42,520 bases of DNA from JAXDBV01 sp034678415 (GTDB lineage: Bacteria; Bacteroidota; Bacteroidia; Bacteroidales; VadinHA17), in contig JAXDBV010000224.1 in assembly GCA_034678415.1 (NCBI GenBank), positions 1-42,520 of the forward strand. The letters are read 5' to 3'. This document shows, piece by piece, positions 25,999-34,480 of the stretch. Under the pieces are notes generated by a model. The model had not been told where the DNA came from. It saw only the letters and a list, made by a program, of their open reading frames with translations, and ran no database searches. How positions within the stretch are numbered: position 1 is the first letter of the stretch; each line of letters begins with the position of its first letter. The translations under genes were made by a program, and so were the position numbers.

Positions 25999-26316
25999 TG
26001 ACGTAATGGGACACGCCCGCCGGCACATGGGGTGCTGCGGGAGGCACCACCAGGAGGAACATCCGATGAACGATGCCTGATGACCGGCCAGCCTCCGTTA
26101 CAGCCTTTCCTGATGGGATTATCGATTCACTTAATTCATTATCGAAATAGTAAGAATAGTAATGAGGAAACTTACTGTCCGTCATTACATGATCTGCTTC
26201 CGGGCGGTGTGTTTCGTGTAAATGCACTATCTTCAACATGAATCCCTGACACCATCGGAAAGAATTATTGCCGGAAAGAAGACAAACCCTTAGCTTTACA
26301 GAAAAATCGACTTGCC
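25999..26316. other. Gene-free spacer after tRNA-Asp
   Basis: This stretch of about 320 nt holds no convincing gene on either strand. It contains a small hairpin-forming GGTGC/GCACC repeat near 26028-26046 and a ribosome-binding-site-like AGGAGG before an ATG at 26066 that opens only a four-codon frame. A weak promoter-like ATTG / TAGCTTTA pair lies close to the next gene's start. The minus-strand open frame that crosses the tRNA gene shows no protein-family features. Confidence 0.45.
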
Positions 26317-26781
26317 ATGGAAAATGAACCGGCCCGTCCGTTTGAGGTCTACATTCTCGTGATCCTATTGATATTCCAATCTTCAAGCGGGCTCTTCGGG
26401 GGATTAGGCCTCATCCTGAGCCCCTCGGGTGAATTTCTGCAACTACCTCTGAGCCTGCTTCAGAATACCCCGTTTCACAACTACCTTATCCCGGGTATCA
26501 TACTTGCCTTGTTCCTGGGACTTTTCCCGCTGATGCTTCCCTTGCCCCTCCTTCTGAAACCCTTATGGAGATGGGCTAACAAGCTGAACATATATAAAGA
26601 CATGTACTGGGCATGGACCTTTTCCCTGTACACCGGCATCATGGTGGTAATCTGGATAACTGTTCAGGTCTACCTGACAGGGGGAAGTTATATTCTTCAG
26701 TTTGTCTACTCGCTGGTGGGTGTGGCCATTATCATCTCTTCTCTTCTTCCACGCGTTATACAGCACTACCTGCTGAAATGA
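26317..26781 (+). CDS. Hypothetical four-helix membrane protein
   Basis: This 154-residue hydrophobic protein has about four predicted membrane segments (residues about 10-30, 55-80, 95-117 and 124-145) and a short basic loop between the second and third. I do not recognise the family. There are no catalytic motifs. Its stop codon overlaps the start of the YkgJ-type gene (ATGA at 26778-26781), so the two are probably translationally coupled. The ATG at 26317 is the first start and fits a small cytoplasmic N-terminus. Confidence 0.7.
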   Translation: MENEPARPFEVYILVILLIFQSSSGLFGGLGLILSPSGEFLQLPLSLLQNTPFHNYLIPGIILALFLGLFPLMLPLPLLLKPLWRWANKLNIYKDMYWAWTFSLYTGIMVVIWITVQVYLTGGSYILQFVYSLVGVAIIISSLLPRVIQHYLLK

Positions 26782-27590
26782 TCATGCCAAACGATACCCG
26801 ACCGCAGGATCTGTCCGGGCTTGCCCGGCGATATTTTACCAGCCAGTTCACTGAACACGACCGCATATTCTTTACCGATGGATATGTTAAAGCCACGATC
26901 ATTTTCGGTACCTCACCAGACATCGCATCTGTCAGGGAACTGACCGGCAGCATTTACGATGCGATGGACGGGTTGTTGCATTCATTCACCCGTCGCTGCC
27001 AAAGGGAGGGAAAAAATATTGCCTGTATGAAGGGGTGCTTGTACTGCTGCCATCAGTGTGTCCTTGCCATGCCGCATGAAGTGCTGTTTCTGGCAGATCA
27101 TATGAAAAAAAATATGTCGGGGGATGAGTACCGGCAGGCGATGCGGAAAACGGATGAAAAAGACAGGATCACGTCGGGAATGAAAGCACAGGATTTTCTC
27201 TATTACAAACATCCCTGTTCCCTTCTTTCGGATAAGGGGGTTTGCAGTGTTTACCCTGTCCGGCCGATGGCCTGCCGCACCTATCTTTCGGCCAACGTGA
27301 TTTCGTGCATCAGAGAACAAAGGGCTCCCCGTGACATGAAGCATTTTCCCGAGCTGTATGGTTTTCCTATCCGGGCCGGACGGATGGTAAACATGGGGAT
27401 CACCGTCGCCCTGTCGGAGCTGAAAATCCATAATACAGAATGGCCGTTTGAATCGGCACTCCGCACAGCCATGAAAACGGACAACCTCCTTGAAAAATGG
27501 CTGGAAGGTCAGGATATTTTCAAAACCCGGGAGATGGGTGCGGATGAGACAGAATTCATTGAAAACTTCGGCAGGAACAATGCCGGATAG
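26778..27590 (+). CDS. YkgJ-family cysteine cluster (putative metal-binding) protein
   Basis: The 270-residue protein contains the YkgJ/CxxCxxCC-type cluster. A first set of cysteines is in CMKGCLYCCHQC, and a second set in CSLLSDKGVC followed by VRPMACRTY. This family is thought to bind zinc or an iron-sulfur cluster; its chemistry is not established. The start at 26778 overlaps the previous stop codon as ATGA; a second ATG follows at 26784. The frame is open further upstream to 26613, but that part lies inside the membrane-protein gene and is not conserved. No transmembrane segment is present. Coupling with the membrane protein suggests a joint function, which I cannot name. Confidence 0.83.
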   Translation: MIMPNDTRPQDLSGLARRYFTSQFTEHDRIFFTDGYVKATIIFGTSPDIASVRELTGSIYDAMDGLLHSFTRRCQREGKNIACMKGCLYCCHQCVLAMPHEVLFLADHMKKNMSGDEYRQAMRKTDEKDRITSGMKAQDFLYYKHPCSLLSDKGVCSVYPVRPMACRTYLSANVISCIREQRAPRDMKHFPELYGFPIRAGRMVNMGITVALSELKIHNTEWPFESALRTAMKTDNLLEKWLEGQDIFKTREMGADETEFIENFGRNNAG

Positions 27591-27675
27591 AACCGGACAT
27601 ACAGCGCTGTCCGGCGGCCTGCTCTTTGTAACCGCCCGTGCCCGGACTAAATATATAACACTGTTAATGAGCCGC

Positions 27676-27705
27676 TTAGCGCGAAATAATTTTTTTATAC
27701 CTTTG
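27676..27705 (+). promoter_or_regulatory. Candidate promoter for the histidine kinase
   Basis: TACCTTTG (27698-27705) is a perfect TAnnTTTG box. An imperfect -33 element, TTAG (27676-27679), lies 18 bp upstream. Initiation near 27712 would leave a short leader before ATG 27728. Confidence 0.45.
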
Positions 27706-27727
27706 ACCTGAATCCTATGCTGTTTTG

Positions 27728-30220
27728 ATGAAACTACGGATCAGATCGAGGATGTTACTGCTGGTGCTGACCACCACAGTCATCATTTACATCAGCGCCA
27801 TTGGATACATCAGCTACACCGGCCGCGTCAGATCGGTGGAAGATGCACTGAAAATTGCCAACGCCTATGCCACGGAGTCATCAAACAGGATCATGGCCCT
27901 GATGAATGCTCATTTCGGCACGGCCAGAGCCATGGCACAGGTGCTGAGAAGTTACCGCACTATGCCCGTTGAACAACGGTTACACCTCAACAACGAGATC
28001 CTTAGGAATGTACTGGATGAAAACCCCGAATATATTGCTGTATTTATCCAGTGGGAGATTACCGCCATCGATAGCCGTTACACAAAACCGCATGGGAGGA
28101 TTCGGCATACGCTCTACTGGTCGGAAGGACAGCAGATGTTCAGAACGGATACGCTGGACACTGAAGAAGAGGACAGAACATCCCTATATTACCGTATCAA
28201 GAGTAACCCTCAGGAGTCGAGACATGACCCATATTACAAAAGCAAAATCCGGGAGGGTGCCCACCCACACGAGGAACAGCGTCTCACCACCGATGTGCTG
28301 GAAGTCACACTCATTGTACCGGTCATGGAAACCGGCCGGTTCCTCGGACTGGCCGGTATGGACATACCCCTGACAAGCTTCCAAGAGATCATCAGGGATA
28401 TCCGTCCGTTCAAGGACAGCTACGCCTTCCTTGTCGCACACGACGGTAGCATCGTTTCTCATCCCGACAGCTTCATGATCAACAGGAACATCCATGATCT
28501 TTACCCGGAAAAGGACCAAGAATCAGAAGTACTGGAAGGGATCATGGAAGGCAGGAATCTTGATTTTGTCACGAAGGATGAACGGCTGAAGAAGGATGTT
28601 CATGTCACCATGGTACCGCTTTTCCTTGGCAGAACGCGCACCCCCTGGTCGGTGGGAATTGTTGCACCGGTAAACGTGATCATGCGGCAGGCACATGAAA
28701 ACCAGTTAATCACACTCGTCTCCAGCTTGCTTGGACTGCTCCTGTTAAGCATCATCATCTGGATCATTGCGCGCAACATCACCTCTCCCATTGAGAAGAC
28801 CACCGTTATCCTGCATGAACTGGCACAGGGACGCATTGACAGCATCCGCAAACTTGACATAAACACCGGTGATGAGACAGAGGAGATGGCTCGCTCGGTG
28901 AACAAGCTGATCGACGGATTGAACTCTACCGCATTCTTTGCCAGGAAAATCGGAGAAGGGAATCTCCGTGCCGAATATACCCTCCTCAGCGATTCAGATA
29001 TCCTGGGACAGGCCTTGATCGGCATGCGCGAAAGCTTGAGAAAATCCCGCGACATGATTGAAAGACAGTCGGAAAAACTCATGGAAATAAACCGTGAGCT
29101 GCACAGACTGTCGGTGGTGGTGAGAGAAACAGAAAACGCCGTCACCATCATGGATGCAGAGGGAAATTTTGAATATGCAAACGAGGGATTCAGGAAGCTC
29201 TATGAATATACCCTTGAAGAGTTTATCCGTGACAGGGGCGGCAATATCATCCGGGCAAGCATGAACAGCAGGATCAGTGATATTCTCAACGAGTGCCGGG
29301 AAAAAAAGGCATCGGTAACCTACCACGGCTACCAGATGACTAGGTCAGGTAAAAAAGTATGGTTCCAGAGTACCCTTTCACCCATCCTTGACAGCAGGGG
29401 AAGGATTCAACAGCTGGTATGCATCGATTCGGATATCACACGGCTTAAGGATGCCGAGGAAGAGATCTCGCGCCAGCGCGATGACCTGGCTATCCTGAAT
29501 GCTGCCAAAGATAAATTCTTCTCTATTATCTCCCATGACCTGAAAAATCCATTCTCCGTTCTTCTCTCCATCACCGAATCGCTGGCCCTGAACTTCGACC
29601 ATCTGAGCAACGAGGAAAAGAAGACGGCCTTGAAGCAGATCAATGAAACGGTCAGGCTTCTCTACAACCTGCTGGAGAACCTGCTGAAGTGGTCGCTCAC
29701 CCAGACAGGAAAGATCCAATACAAGCCTGAGATCATCGATCTGAAGAAACTGATCCTGATCAACATATCGATCCTGGCTCTGAACGCGGAGAAGAAACAG
29801 ATACGCATCGAGTCGGAACTGGGAAAGGAGCTGAAGGCCTTTGCCGATAAGGATATGATCGACACGGTCATCCGCAACCTCCTGACCAATGCCATCAAGT
29901 TCAATAAACCGGGGGGAAGCATCAGCATGAAGGCCAGGAGACACAACTACTGGCTTGAGATATCCGTGGAAGATACGGGTATTGGACTGAGCGGTGACGA
30001 CCTGGGTAAACTGTTCAGGATCGATGTCAAGAACAAAGCCATCGGCTCATCGAAGGAAAAAGGTACCGGACTTGGGCTCATATTGTGCAAAGAATTTGTT
30101 GAGAAACACGGCGGACAGATGTGCGTGGAAAGCGAACCGGGCAAGGGAAGTCGTTTCTATTTCACCCTTCCCCTCGCGGAACAGGTCGTGGATCTTCCCT
30201 TTGATAAACAACAGGAGTAG
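27728..30220 (+). CDS. Membrane sensor histidine kinase (Cache-HAMP-PAS-HisKA-HATPase)
   Basis: The 830-residue protein has TM1 at about 10-30, a periplasmic dCache-type sensor domain (about 33-325) and TM2 (about 327-348). A HAMP linker with DETEEMARSVNKLIDGL follows, then a PAS domain (about 461-575). The dimerisation domain contains phosphoacceptor His603 in SHDLKNPF. The HATPase domain has RNLLTNAIKFN (N box), VEDTGIGL (G1) and GTGLGLILCKEF (G2). It lacks a receiver domain, and no response-regulator gene is adjacent, so it is an orphan in this window. The ligand of the Cache domain is unknown; amino acids and small carboxylates are common for this fold. The ATG at 27728 follows an alternative TTG at 27725. 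Confidence 0.93.
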   Translation: MKLRIRSRMLLLVLTTTVIIYISAIGYISYTGRVRSVEDALKIANAYATESSNRIMALMNAHFGTARAMAQVLRSYRTMPVEQRLHLNNEILRNVLDENPEYIAVFIQWEITAIDSRYTKPHGRIRHTLYWSEGQQMFRTDTLDTEEEDRTSLYYRIKSNPQESRHDPYYKSKIREGAHPHEEQRLTTDVLEVTLIVPVMETGRFLGLAGMDIPLTSFQEIIRDIRPFKDSYAFLVAHDGSIVSHPDSFMINRNIHDLYPEKDQESEVLEGIMEGRNLDFVTKDERLKKDVHVTMVPLFLGRTRTPWSVGIVAPVNVIMRQAHENQLITLVSSLLGLLLLSIIIWIIARNITSPIEKTTVILHELAQGRIDSIRKLDINTGDETEEMARSVNKLIDGLNSTAFFARKIGEGNLRAEYTLLSDSDILGQALIGMRESLRKSRDMIERQSEKLMEINRELHRLSVVVRETENAVTIMDAEGNFEYANEGFRKLYEYTLEEFIRDRGGNIIRASMNSRISDILNECREKKASVTYHGYQMTRSGKKVWFQSTLSPILDSRGRIQQLVCIDSDITRLKDAEEEISRQRDDLAILNAAKDKFFSIISHDLKNPFSVLLSITESLALNFDHLSNEEKKTALKQINETVRLLYNLLENLLKWSLTQTGKIQYKPEIIDLKKLILINISILALNAEKKQIRIESELGKELKAFADKDMIDTVIRNLLTNAIKFNKPGGSISMKARRHNYWLEISVEDTGIGLSGDDLGKLFRIDVKNKAIGSSKEKGTGLGLILCKEFVEKHGGQMCVESEPGKGSRFYFTLPLAEQVVDLPFDKQQE

Positions 30221-30458
30221 AAAATATCCCACTGCTTGCTGAAACCAGGGATGCCTGCCTGTAAAGGCAAAGGTTGACGGACAAAAACAGTCGAAGGCAC
30301 TTCATGGAACGCTCCGGCCAGCGAAAGCTGCAGGTGCCAACTGCTTTCAACAGGAGTCTGTTCCATGTGCCTGGTGCATCACATCATGTTTGCAGGATCA
30401 ACAACTATTTCATCATTTCAAATTTGTATCTTCACCGAAATATTAGACTGAGAGGCAA

Positions 30459-30800
30459 ATGAAACCCTTAAAAAGCTTCTTCCCGCTGGCTGTATGGATC
30501 CTGAGACTGGCCATTGTCCTCTTTGCCATCACCAGGTATTTCGATGTAATGAAAACCTTTCACTTTGCATCATTGTTATTCTATATTGGCACGCTGCAAA
30601 TCCTGTTTTCCATTCTCCTGTTCATCGGCGGTTTCTTTTCCCGTCATACCCTCACAGTTGTATCCGCCCTGGTTATTTTTATCATCACTGTTTACCATAT
30701 AATTGTTGTAGCCGGGAACGGTTTCGGACCGGATCTGGCCATGCTGTTGCTGTATTGTTCCACAGCCCTGTATTTCGTGACCAGGGGAAACGACCGGTGA
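30459..30800 (+). CDS. Small four-helix membrane protein
   Basis: The 113-residue protein has about four membrane segments and a short charged C-terminus, with no recognised family motif. Its size and helix spacing are loosely DoxX-like, but none of the DoxX motifs are clear. An AGAGG ribosome-binding site lies 5 nt before ATG 30459. It stands alone; the 238 nt before it and 254 nt after it contain no other gene I can support. Confidence 0.65.
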   Translation: MKPLKSFFPLAVWILRLAIVLFAITRYFDVMKTFHFASLLFYIGTLQILFSILLFIGGFFSRHTLTVVSALVIFIITVYHIIVVAGNGFGPDLAMLLLYCSTALYFVTRGNDR

Positions 30801-31000
30801 CCGTCCCTCAGGGAGGGCTGACATGTGCTCCCTGCTCCTGACATTCATCCTCCTTTAAATCCTGGAATCCATACGGAATATTACGGGAGGATAAACCGGA
30901 TGCGCAGTGAGTGTAATTATCTCATTACTAACAAATACGCCTGTCCCTGTCCTTAAACATGGTATTTTTCATCCCGTTTCATGGAATAGTATCAGCATTT

Positions 31001-31037
31001 ATTCTATATTTACATATTCTTATATAAGAATTATTCT
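31001..31037 (+). promoter_or_regulatory. Putative Fur/PerR-type operator before the regulator gene
   Basis: Four ATTCT/AGAAT half-sites lie at 31001-31005, 31016-31020, 31027-31031 and 31033-31037. The second and third form a perfect 16-bp palindrome (31016-31031). The third and fourth form AGAAT-T-ATTCT, which resembles the core of PerR boxes. The cluster ends 17 nt before the start codon of the Fur-family gene, consistent with autoregulation. Confidence 0.55.
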
Positions 31038-31054
31038 CCTTTAATATTAGTTCC

Positions 31055-31468
31055 ATGAAATCCATCAGGGCAAGGGAAATACTGGTCGAAAAGGGATTAC
31101 GCGTGACCCCCCAGCGACTAGCTGTGTTGAAAGCAATCATCAATAAAAAAAATCATCCCACGGCTGACAAGATCGTTTATTCGGTGAAACGAAGCTACCC
31201 CAATATTTCTGTTGGAACAGTGTATAAAATCCTGGACACCTTCGTGGAAAAGAACATTATCTGCAGGGTAAAGACCGACAGTGATATTATGCGGTATGAC
31301 GGATTTCTGGATAAACATCACCACCTGTACAGCAACCATTCGGAAAGAATTGAGGATTATTATGATGAGCAACTAAACAGAATGATCGATAGTTATTTTT
31401 CAAAAAAGAAAATCCCGGGGTTCAAAATTGAAGACATCCGTCTTCAGATCATTGGGAAATTTTTATAG
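31055..31468 (+). CDS. Fur-family transcriptional regulator (PerR-like), lacking the zinc cysteines
   Basis: The 137-residue protein has the Fur winged-helix domain (GLRVTPQRLAVLKAI, then NISVGTVYKILDTF) and a short dimerisation domain. The metal-binding HHH motif is present in DKHHHLYS. The two structural-zinc CxxC pairs are absent: the first position is SNHS instead of CxxC, and the only cysteine lies in the DNA-binding half. The conserved His/Asp residues of a PerR-type sensing site appear to remain (RYDG, HHH, EDYYDE). It lies 43 nt upstream of catalase and two further peroxide-defence genes, which fits a PerR function. Palindromic sites precede it and katA. Metal identity and peroxide sensing are inferred. 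Confidence 0.88.
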   Translation: MKSIRAREILVEKGLRVTPQRLAVLKAIINKKNHPTADKIVYSVKRSYPNISVGTVYKILDTFVEKNIICRVKTDSDIMRYDGFLDKHHHLYSNHSERIEDYYDEQLNRMIDSYFSKKKIPGFKIEDIRLQIIGKFL

Positions 31469-31482
31469 GATTGATTATCAAT

Positions 31483-31496
31483 ATTATAGTTATAAT
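31483..31496 (+). promoter_or_regulatory. Inverted repeat before katA, putative PerR operator
   Basis: ATTATA (31483-31488) and TATAAT (31491-31496) form a perfect 6-2-6 palindrome 15 nt before the katA start codon, in the 43-nt gap after the regulator gene. The sequence resembles the AT-rich PerR box but is short. Confidence 0.4.
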
Positions 31497-31511
31497 TAAT
31501 GTTTAACCAGC

Positions 31512-32984
31512 ATGAAAAAATCGAAAAAGAAGTTAACGACCGCATCCGGCAGGCCATACTTTGAAAATGAAGATAGTCTGACCATTGGTCCAAGGGGACC
31601 TGTTCTCCTGCAGGACTATTACCTTCACGAGAAGTTATCTCATTTTAACCGTGAGCGTATCCCCGAGCGTGTGGTTCATGCCAAAGGCACAGGGGCGTTT
31701 GGCACTTTCACGGTTACCGGCGACATTACTCGGTATACACGTGCAAAACTGTTCAGCCATACTGGCAACCAGTGCCGTGTCTTTGTGCGTTTCTCCACCG
31801 TCGGAGGTGAGAAGGGAAGCGCTGATACTGAAAGAGACCCGCGCGGTTTTGCCGTCAAGTTTTATACCGATGACGGCAACTGGGATCTGGTGGGAAACAA
31901 TACCCCGGTATTTTTTATTAAAGACCCGAAAAAGTTCCCTGATTTCATTCATACCCAGAAACGGGATCCGAAGACCAATCTCAAGAGCCCTGCCATGATG
32001 TGGGATTTCTGGAGCCTGAACCCGGAAAGCCTGCACCAGGTGATGATCCTGTTCAGCGACAGGGGCACCCCCGACGGGTACCGTTTCATGAATGGCTACG
32101 GCAGTCATACCTTCTCGATGATCAATAAGAAAAACCAGAGGGTGTGGGTGAAATTTCACCTTAAGACACAGCAAGGCATCAGAACACTTACCGGCCCTCA
32201 GGCAGAGGAACTGAAAGGGAAGGATCCCGATTATGCCCAGCGTGACCTGGTGGAATCCATTGAAAGAGGTGAGTTCCCCAGATGGACATTGAACATCCAG
32301 GTGATGACGGATGAGCAGGCAAACAAATTCAGGTGGAATCCGTTTGATATCACTAAAGTATGGCCTCATAAAGAATATCCCCTGATCGAAGCAGGGGTGA
32401 TGGAACTGAACAGGATACCTGCCAACTACTTTGCTGACGTGGAACAGGCCGCTTTTGCCCCGTCACATACGGTTGATGGCATTGGCCTGTCGCCCGACAA
32501 GCTTTTGCAGGGACGTATCCTCGCCTATCCCGATGCACACAGGTACAGGCTCGGCGCCAATTATGAACAGATACCCGTCAATAAACCTGTCGTACCCGTC
32601 CATCATCATCAGCGCGACGGCACAATGAGCGTTGACGGTAACGGCGGTGCCAGCCCGAATTATTTCCCCAACAGCTTTGACAACATTGAGGCTGATAAAA
32701 ATTACAAGGAGCCGCCTATGAAGCTGGATTCGACGGTTGCCGACACCTATGACCGAAATGAAAACGACGACGATCATTATACCCAGCCGGGAAACCTTTA
32801 CAGAAAAGTGATGACGAATAAAGAAAAACAAAACACCGTCAGCAACCTCGTCGGTTCATTGAAGGAAGTAACCGGTCCCAAAAAGAAAGAGATCATATTG
32901 CGTCAACTGAACCTTTTTTATGCCGTTGACAAGGAACTGGCACAACAGGTGGCAAAAGGGTTAGGAATACAGTTTAGCGTATAA
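31512..32984 (+). CDS. katA: Monofunctional heme catalase
   Basis: Catalase disproportionates hydrogen peroxide. The 490-residue protein is the small-subunit (clade 3) type, close to the usual 480-500 residues. Catalytic His56 is in RVVHAKGTGAFG, the distal Asn is in LVGNNTPVFF (128/129), and the proximal heme ligand Tyr339 is in AYPDAHRYRLG. No signal peptide is visible, so it is cytoplasmic. It lies directly after the PerR-like regulator and 42 nt before the DpsL ferritin, in the same direction. Control by that regulator is likely. Confidence 0.96.
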   Translation: MKKSKKKLTTASGRPYFENEDSLTIGPRGPVLLQDYYLHEKLSHFNRERIPERVVHAKGTGAFGTFTVTGDITRYTRAKLFSHTGNQCRVFVRFSTVGGEKGSADTERDPRGFAVKFYTDDGNWDLVGNNTPVFFIKDPKKFPDFIHTQKRDPKTNLKSPAMMWDFWSLNPESLHQVMILFSDRGTPDGYRFMNGYGSHTFSMINKKNQRVWVKFHLKTQQGIRTLTGPQAEELKGKDPDYAQRDLVESIERGEFPRWTLNIQVMTDEQANKFRWNPFDITKVWPHKEYPLIEAGVMELNRIPANYFADVEQAAFAPSHTVDGIGLSPDKLLQGRILAYPDAHRYRLGANYEQIPVNKPVVPVHHHQRDGTMSVDGNGGASPNYFPNSFDNIEADKNYKEPPMKLDSTVADTYDRNENDDDHYTQPGNLYRKVMTNKEKQNTVSNLVGSLKEVTGPKKKEIILRQLNLFYAVDKELAQQVAKGLGIQFSV

Positions 32985-33026
32985 GCGGATAAGTACATTC
33001 TACGTAACCTATAATTTTCATATACC

Positions 33027-33527
33027 ATGGCACAAAAAGGAAGAGAAATAGTCAAAATGAACGTTGATGAACTCATCAACCTGCTGAACAAGGCCCTGGC
33101 CGATGAATGGCTGGCGTATTACCAGTACTGGACCGGAGCCAAAGTGGTCAAGGGACCGATGAAAGACGCGGTCATCTCCGAACTTGACCTTCATGCGACA
33201 GAAGAGCTGACCCATGCCCAACTGATCGTTACGCGTATCATACAGCTCGGCGGCACTCCCGTATTGACTCCCAAAGACTGGTTTACACTCTCGAACTGCG
33301 GTTATGATGCACCGGAGGATCCTTATGTGGAGAAGATACTCGAGCAGAACATCAAGGGTGAACAATGCGCCATCCGCGTTTACAACAGCCTGCTGGATAT
33401 TACCCGTGAAGGGGATCCCGTGACATATAATATTATCCTTCAGATATTATCGGATGAGGTGGAACATGAAGAAGACCTGGCAGCGTTAAAGGAAGACCTG
33501 GAACTGATGCTGTCAAGGAGGAAATAG
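33027..33527 (+). CDS. DpsL-type ferritin-like protein (thioferritin)
   Basis: The 166-residue protein is a ferritin-superfamily four-helix bundle. Di-iron ligands can be assigned as Glu26, Glu60xxHis63, Glu112 and Glu144xxHis147. This bacterioferritin-like centre differs from the inter-subunit site of classical Dps. Two cysteines at 91 (SNCGYDAP) and 114 (GEQCAIR) match the paired cysteines that characterise DpsL or thioferritin proteins, described in archaea and Bacteroides. Such proteins form 12-mers that use peroxide to oxidise and store iron and so protect DNA. Its position between catalase and peroxiredoxin fits peroxide defence. The ATG at 33027 is clear; an internal ATG at 33057 is less likely. 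Confidence 0.88.
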   Translation: MAQKGREIVKMNVDELINLLNKALADEWLAYYQYWTGAKVVKGPMKDAVISELDLHATEELTHAQLIVTRIIQLGGTPVLTPKDWFTLSNCGYDAPEDPYVEKILEQNIKGEQCAIRVYNSLLDITREGDPVTYNIILQILSDEVEHEEDLAALKEDLELMLSRRK

Positions 33528-33603
33528 GAGGACGATCCGGACGGTTAGTACAATCGAATTTTTAATTTATTATTCATTATTAATTATTTACAAACATTTA
33601 ATT

Positions 33604-34311
33604 ATGGAAGAGACAAGATTTGCTATGCCACGTATTGGCGACAAAGCACCGGAATTTAAAGCAGTGACGACGCAGGGTGAGATCAATTTCCCCGCCGATT
33701 ATAAGGGAAGCTGGGTTATTCTTTTCAGCCATCCGGCCGATTTCACACCCGTTTGTACCTCAGAGTTCATGACATTTGCCACGATGGAGAAAAAATTCAA
33801 TGAAGCCAACTGTAAGCTGGTGGGACTGTCGGTTGACGGACTATACAGCCATATAGCCTGGCTGCGTACCATTAAGGAAAAGATCGAATACAAGGGTATG
33901 AAGAACGTCGAGGTCACCTTTCCCCTCATTGAAGATATCACCATGGAAGTGGCAAAAAAATACGGGATGCTTCAGCCCGGCGAGAGCTCAACGAAAGCGG
34001 TGAGAGCCGTGTTCTTTATCGATCCCAATGGGATCATCCGTACCATTATTTATTATCCCCTCAGCCTCGGTCGCAATTTCAATGAGCTGTACAGGGTGCT
34101 CATCGGCCTACAGACCGCCGATGCATTCTCCGTGGCCCTGCCGGCCGACTGGCAACCGGGCGATGACGTAATCGTACCCACTGCAGGCTCCTGCGGCACG
34201 GCAAAAAACCGTATGGAAGGCAAGGAAGGTGAAATGAAATGCTATGACTGGTTCTTCTGTACCAGGAAACTGGAGAAAGACAAAGTGATGAATACCATTC
34301 TGAAAAAATAG
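33604..34311 (+). CDS. Prx6-type peroxiredoxin
   Basis: The 235-residue protein belongs to the AhpC/TSA family, Prx6 branch. The peroxidatic cysteine is Cys51 in HPADFTPVCTSEF. The C-terminal arm carries a cluster of further cysteines (GSCGTAK, MKCYDWFFC), as in the archaeal-type Prx6 enzymes where they act as resolving residues. It reduces hydrogen peroxide and alkyl peroxides in the cytoplasm; the electron donor is not evident. It is 76 nt after dpsL across an AT-rich gap that could hold its own promoter. It completes the stress cassette begun by the Fur-family regulator. Confidence 0.94.
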   Translation: MEETRFAMPRIGDKAPEFKAVTTQGEINFPADYKGSWVILFSHPADFTPVCTSEFMTFATMEKKFNEANCKLVGLSVDGLYSHIAWLRTIKEKIEYKGMKNVEVTFPLIEDITMEVAKKYGMLQPGESSTKAVRAVFFIDPNGIIRTIIYYPLSLGRNFNELYRVLIGLQTADAFSVALPADWQPGDDVIVPTAGSCGTAKNRMEGKEGEMKCYDWFFCTRKLEKDKVMNTILKK

Positions 34312-34319
34312 CATAATGA

Positions 34320-34350
34320 TTTGCTTATTTCAGAAATTTGACTACTTTTG
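34320..34350 (+). promoter_or_regulatory. Bacteroidota-type promoter for the trp leader and trpB2
   Basis: TTTG (34320-34323), a 19-bp spacer and TACTTTTG (34343-34350) match the -33/-7 consensus exactly. Predicted initiation near 34357 lies 12 nt before the leader peptide start codon. Confidence 0.7.
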
Positions 34351-34368
34351 GCATTCAGAACAGAAAAA

Positions 34369-34434
34369 ATGAGTGTTTCCTTACATACACATTGCTGGCG
34401 CTGGTGGTGGCAATTTTGCCCACGATCGTCGTAA
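34369..34434 (+). CDS. Trp-rich leader peptide of a candidate attenuator
   Basis: An ATG at 34369 opens a 21-codon frame ending at TAA 34432-34434. The product contains the run CWRWWWQF: Trp codons lie at 34396-34398 and consecutively at 34402-34410. Four Trp in 21 residues, with three in a row, is the classic sign of a tryptophan-sensing leader peptide. A purine-rich stretch (CAGAAAAAA) directly precedes the ATG. The codons overlap a hairpin (about 34407-34423), and an intrinsic terminator follows 47 nt after the stop, just before trpB2. The peptide itself is probably non-functional; its translation rate would be the signal. Confidence 0.8.
   Translation: MSVSLHTHCWRWWWQFCPRSS
34407..34423 (+). 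promoter_or_regulatory. Hairpin overlapping the leader Trp codons
   Basis: GTGGCA (34407-34412) can pair with TGCC-CAC (34417-34423) with one bulged C. A ribosome stalled at the Trp codons would cover the left arm and free the right arm and the stop-codon region. That region (GTCGTAA, 34428-34434) is complementary to TTACGAC (34493-34499) in the terminator loop and arm. The pairing is a reading of complementarity, not a computed fold. Confidence 0.45.
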
Positions 34435-34480
34435 GCAATATGTAATGTATGGAATGAACTGAAGATATTCCAATGTATAG

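Noticed and set aside
26066..26080. AGGAGG plus ATG start in the spacer after tRNA-Asp
   Set aside because: The frame stops after four codons, and no leader-peptide-like codon run or downstream terminator is present.
25850..26386. A 178-codon minus-strand open frame crossing the tRNA-Asp gene
   Set aside because: It runs through the tRNA gene and its terminator and shows no family or membrane features; a structural RNA gene explains the conserved sequence.
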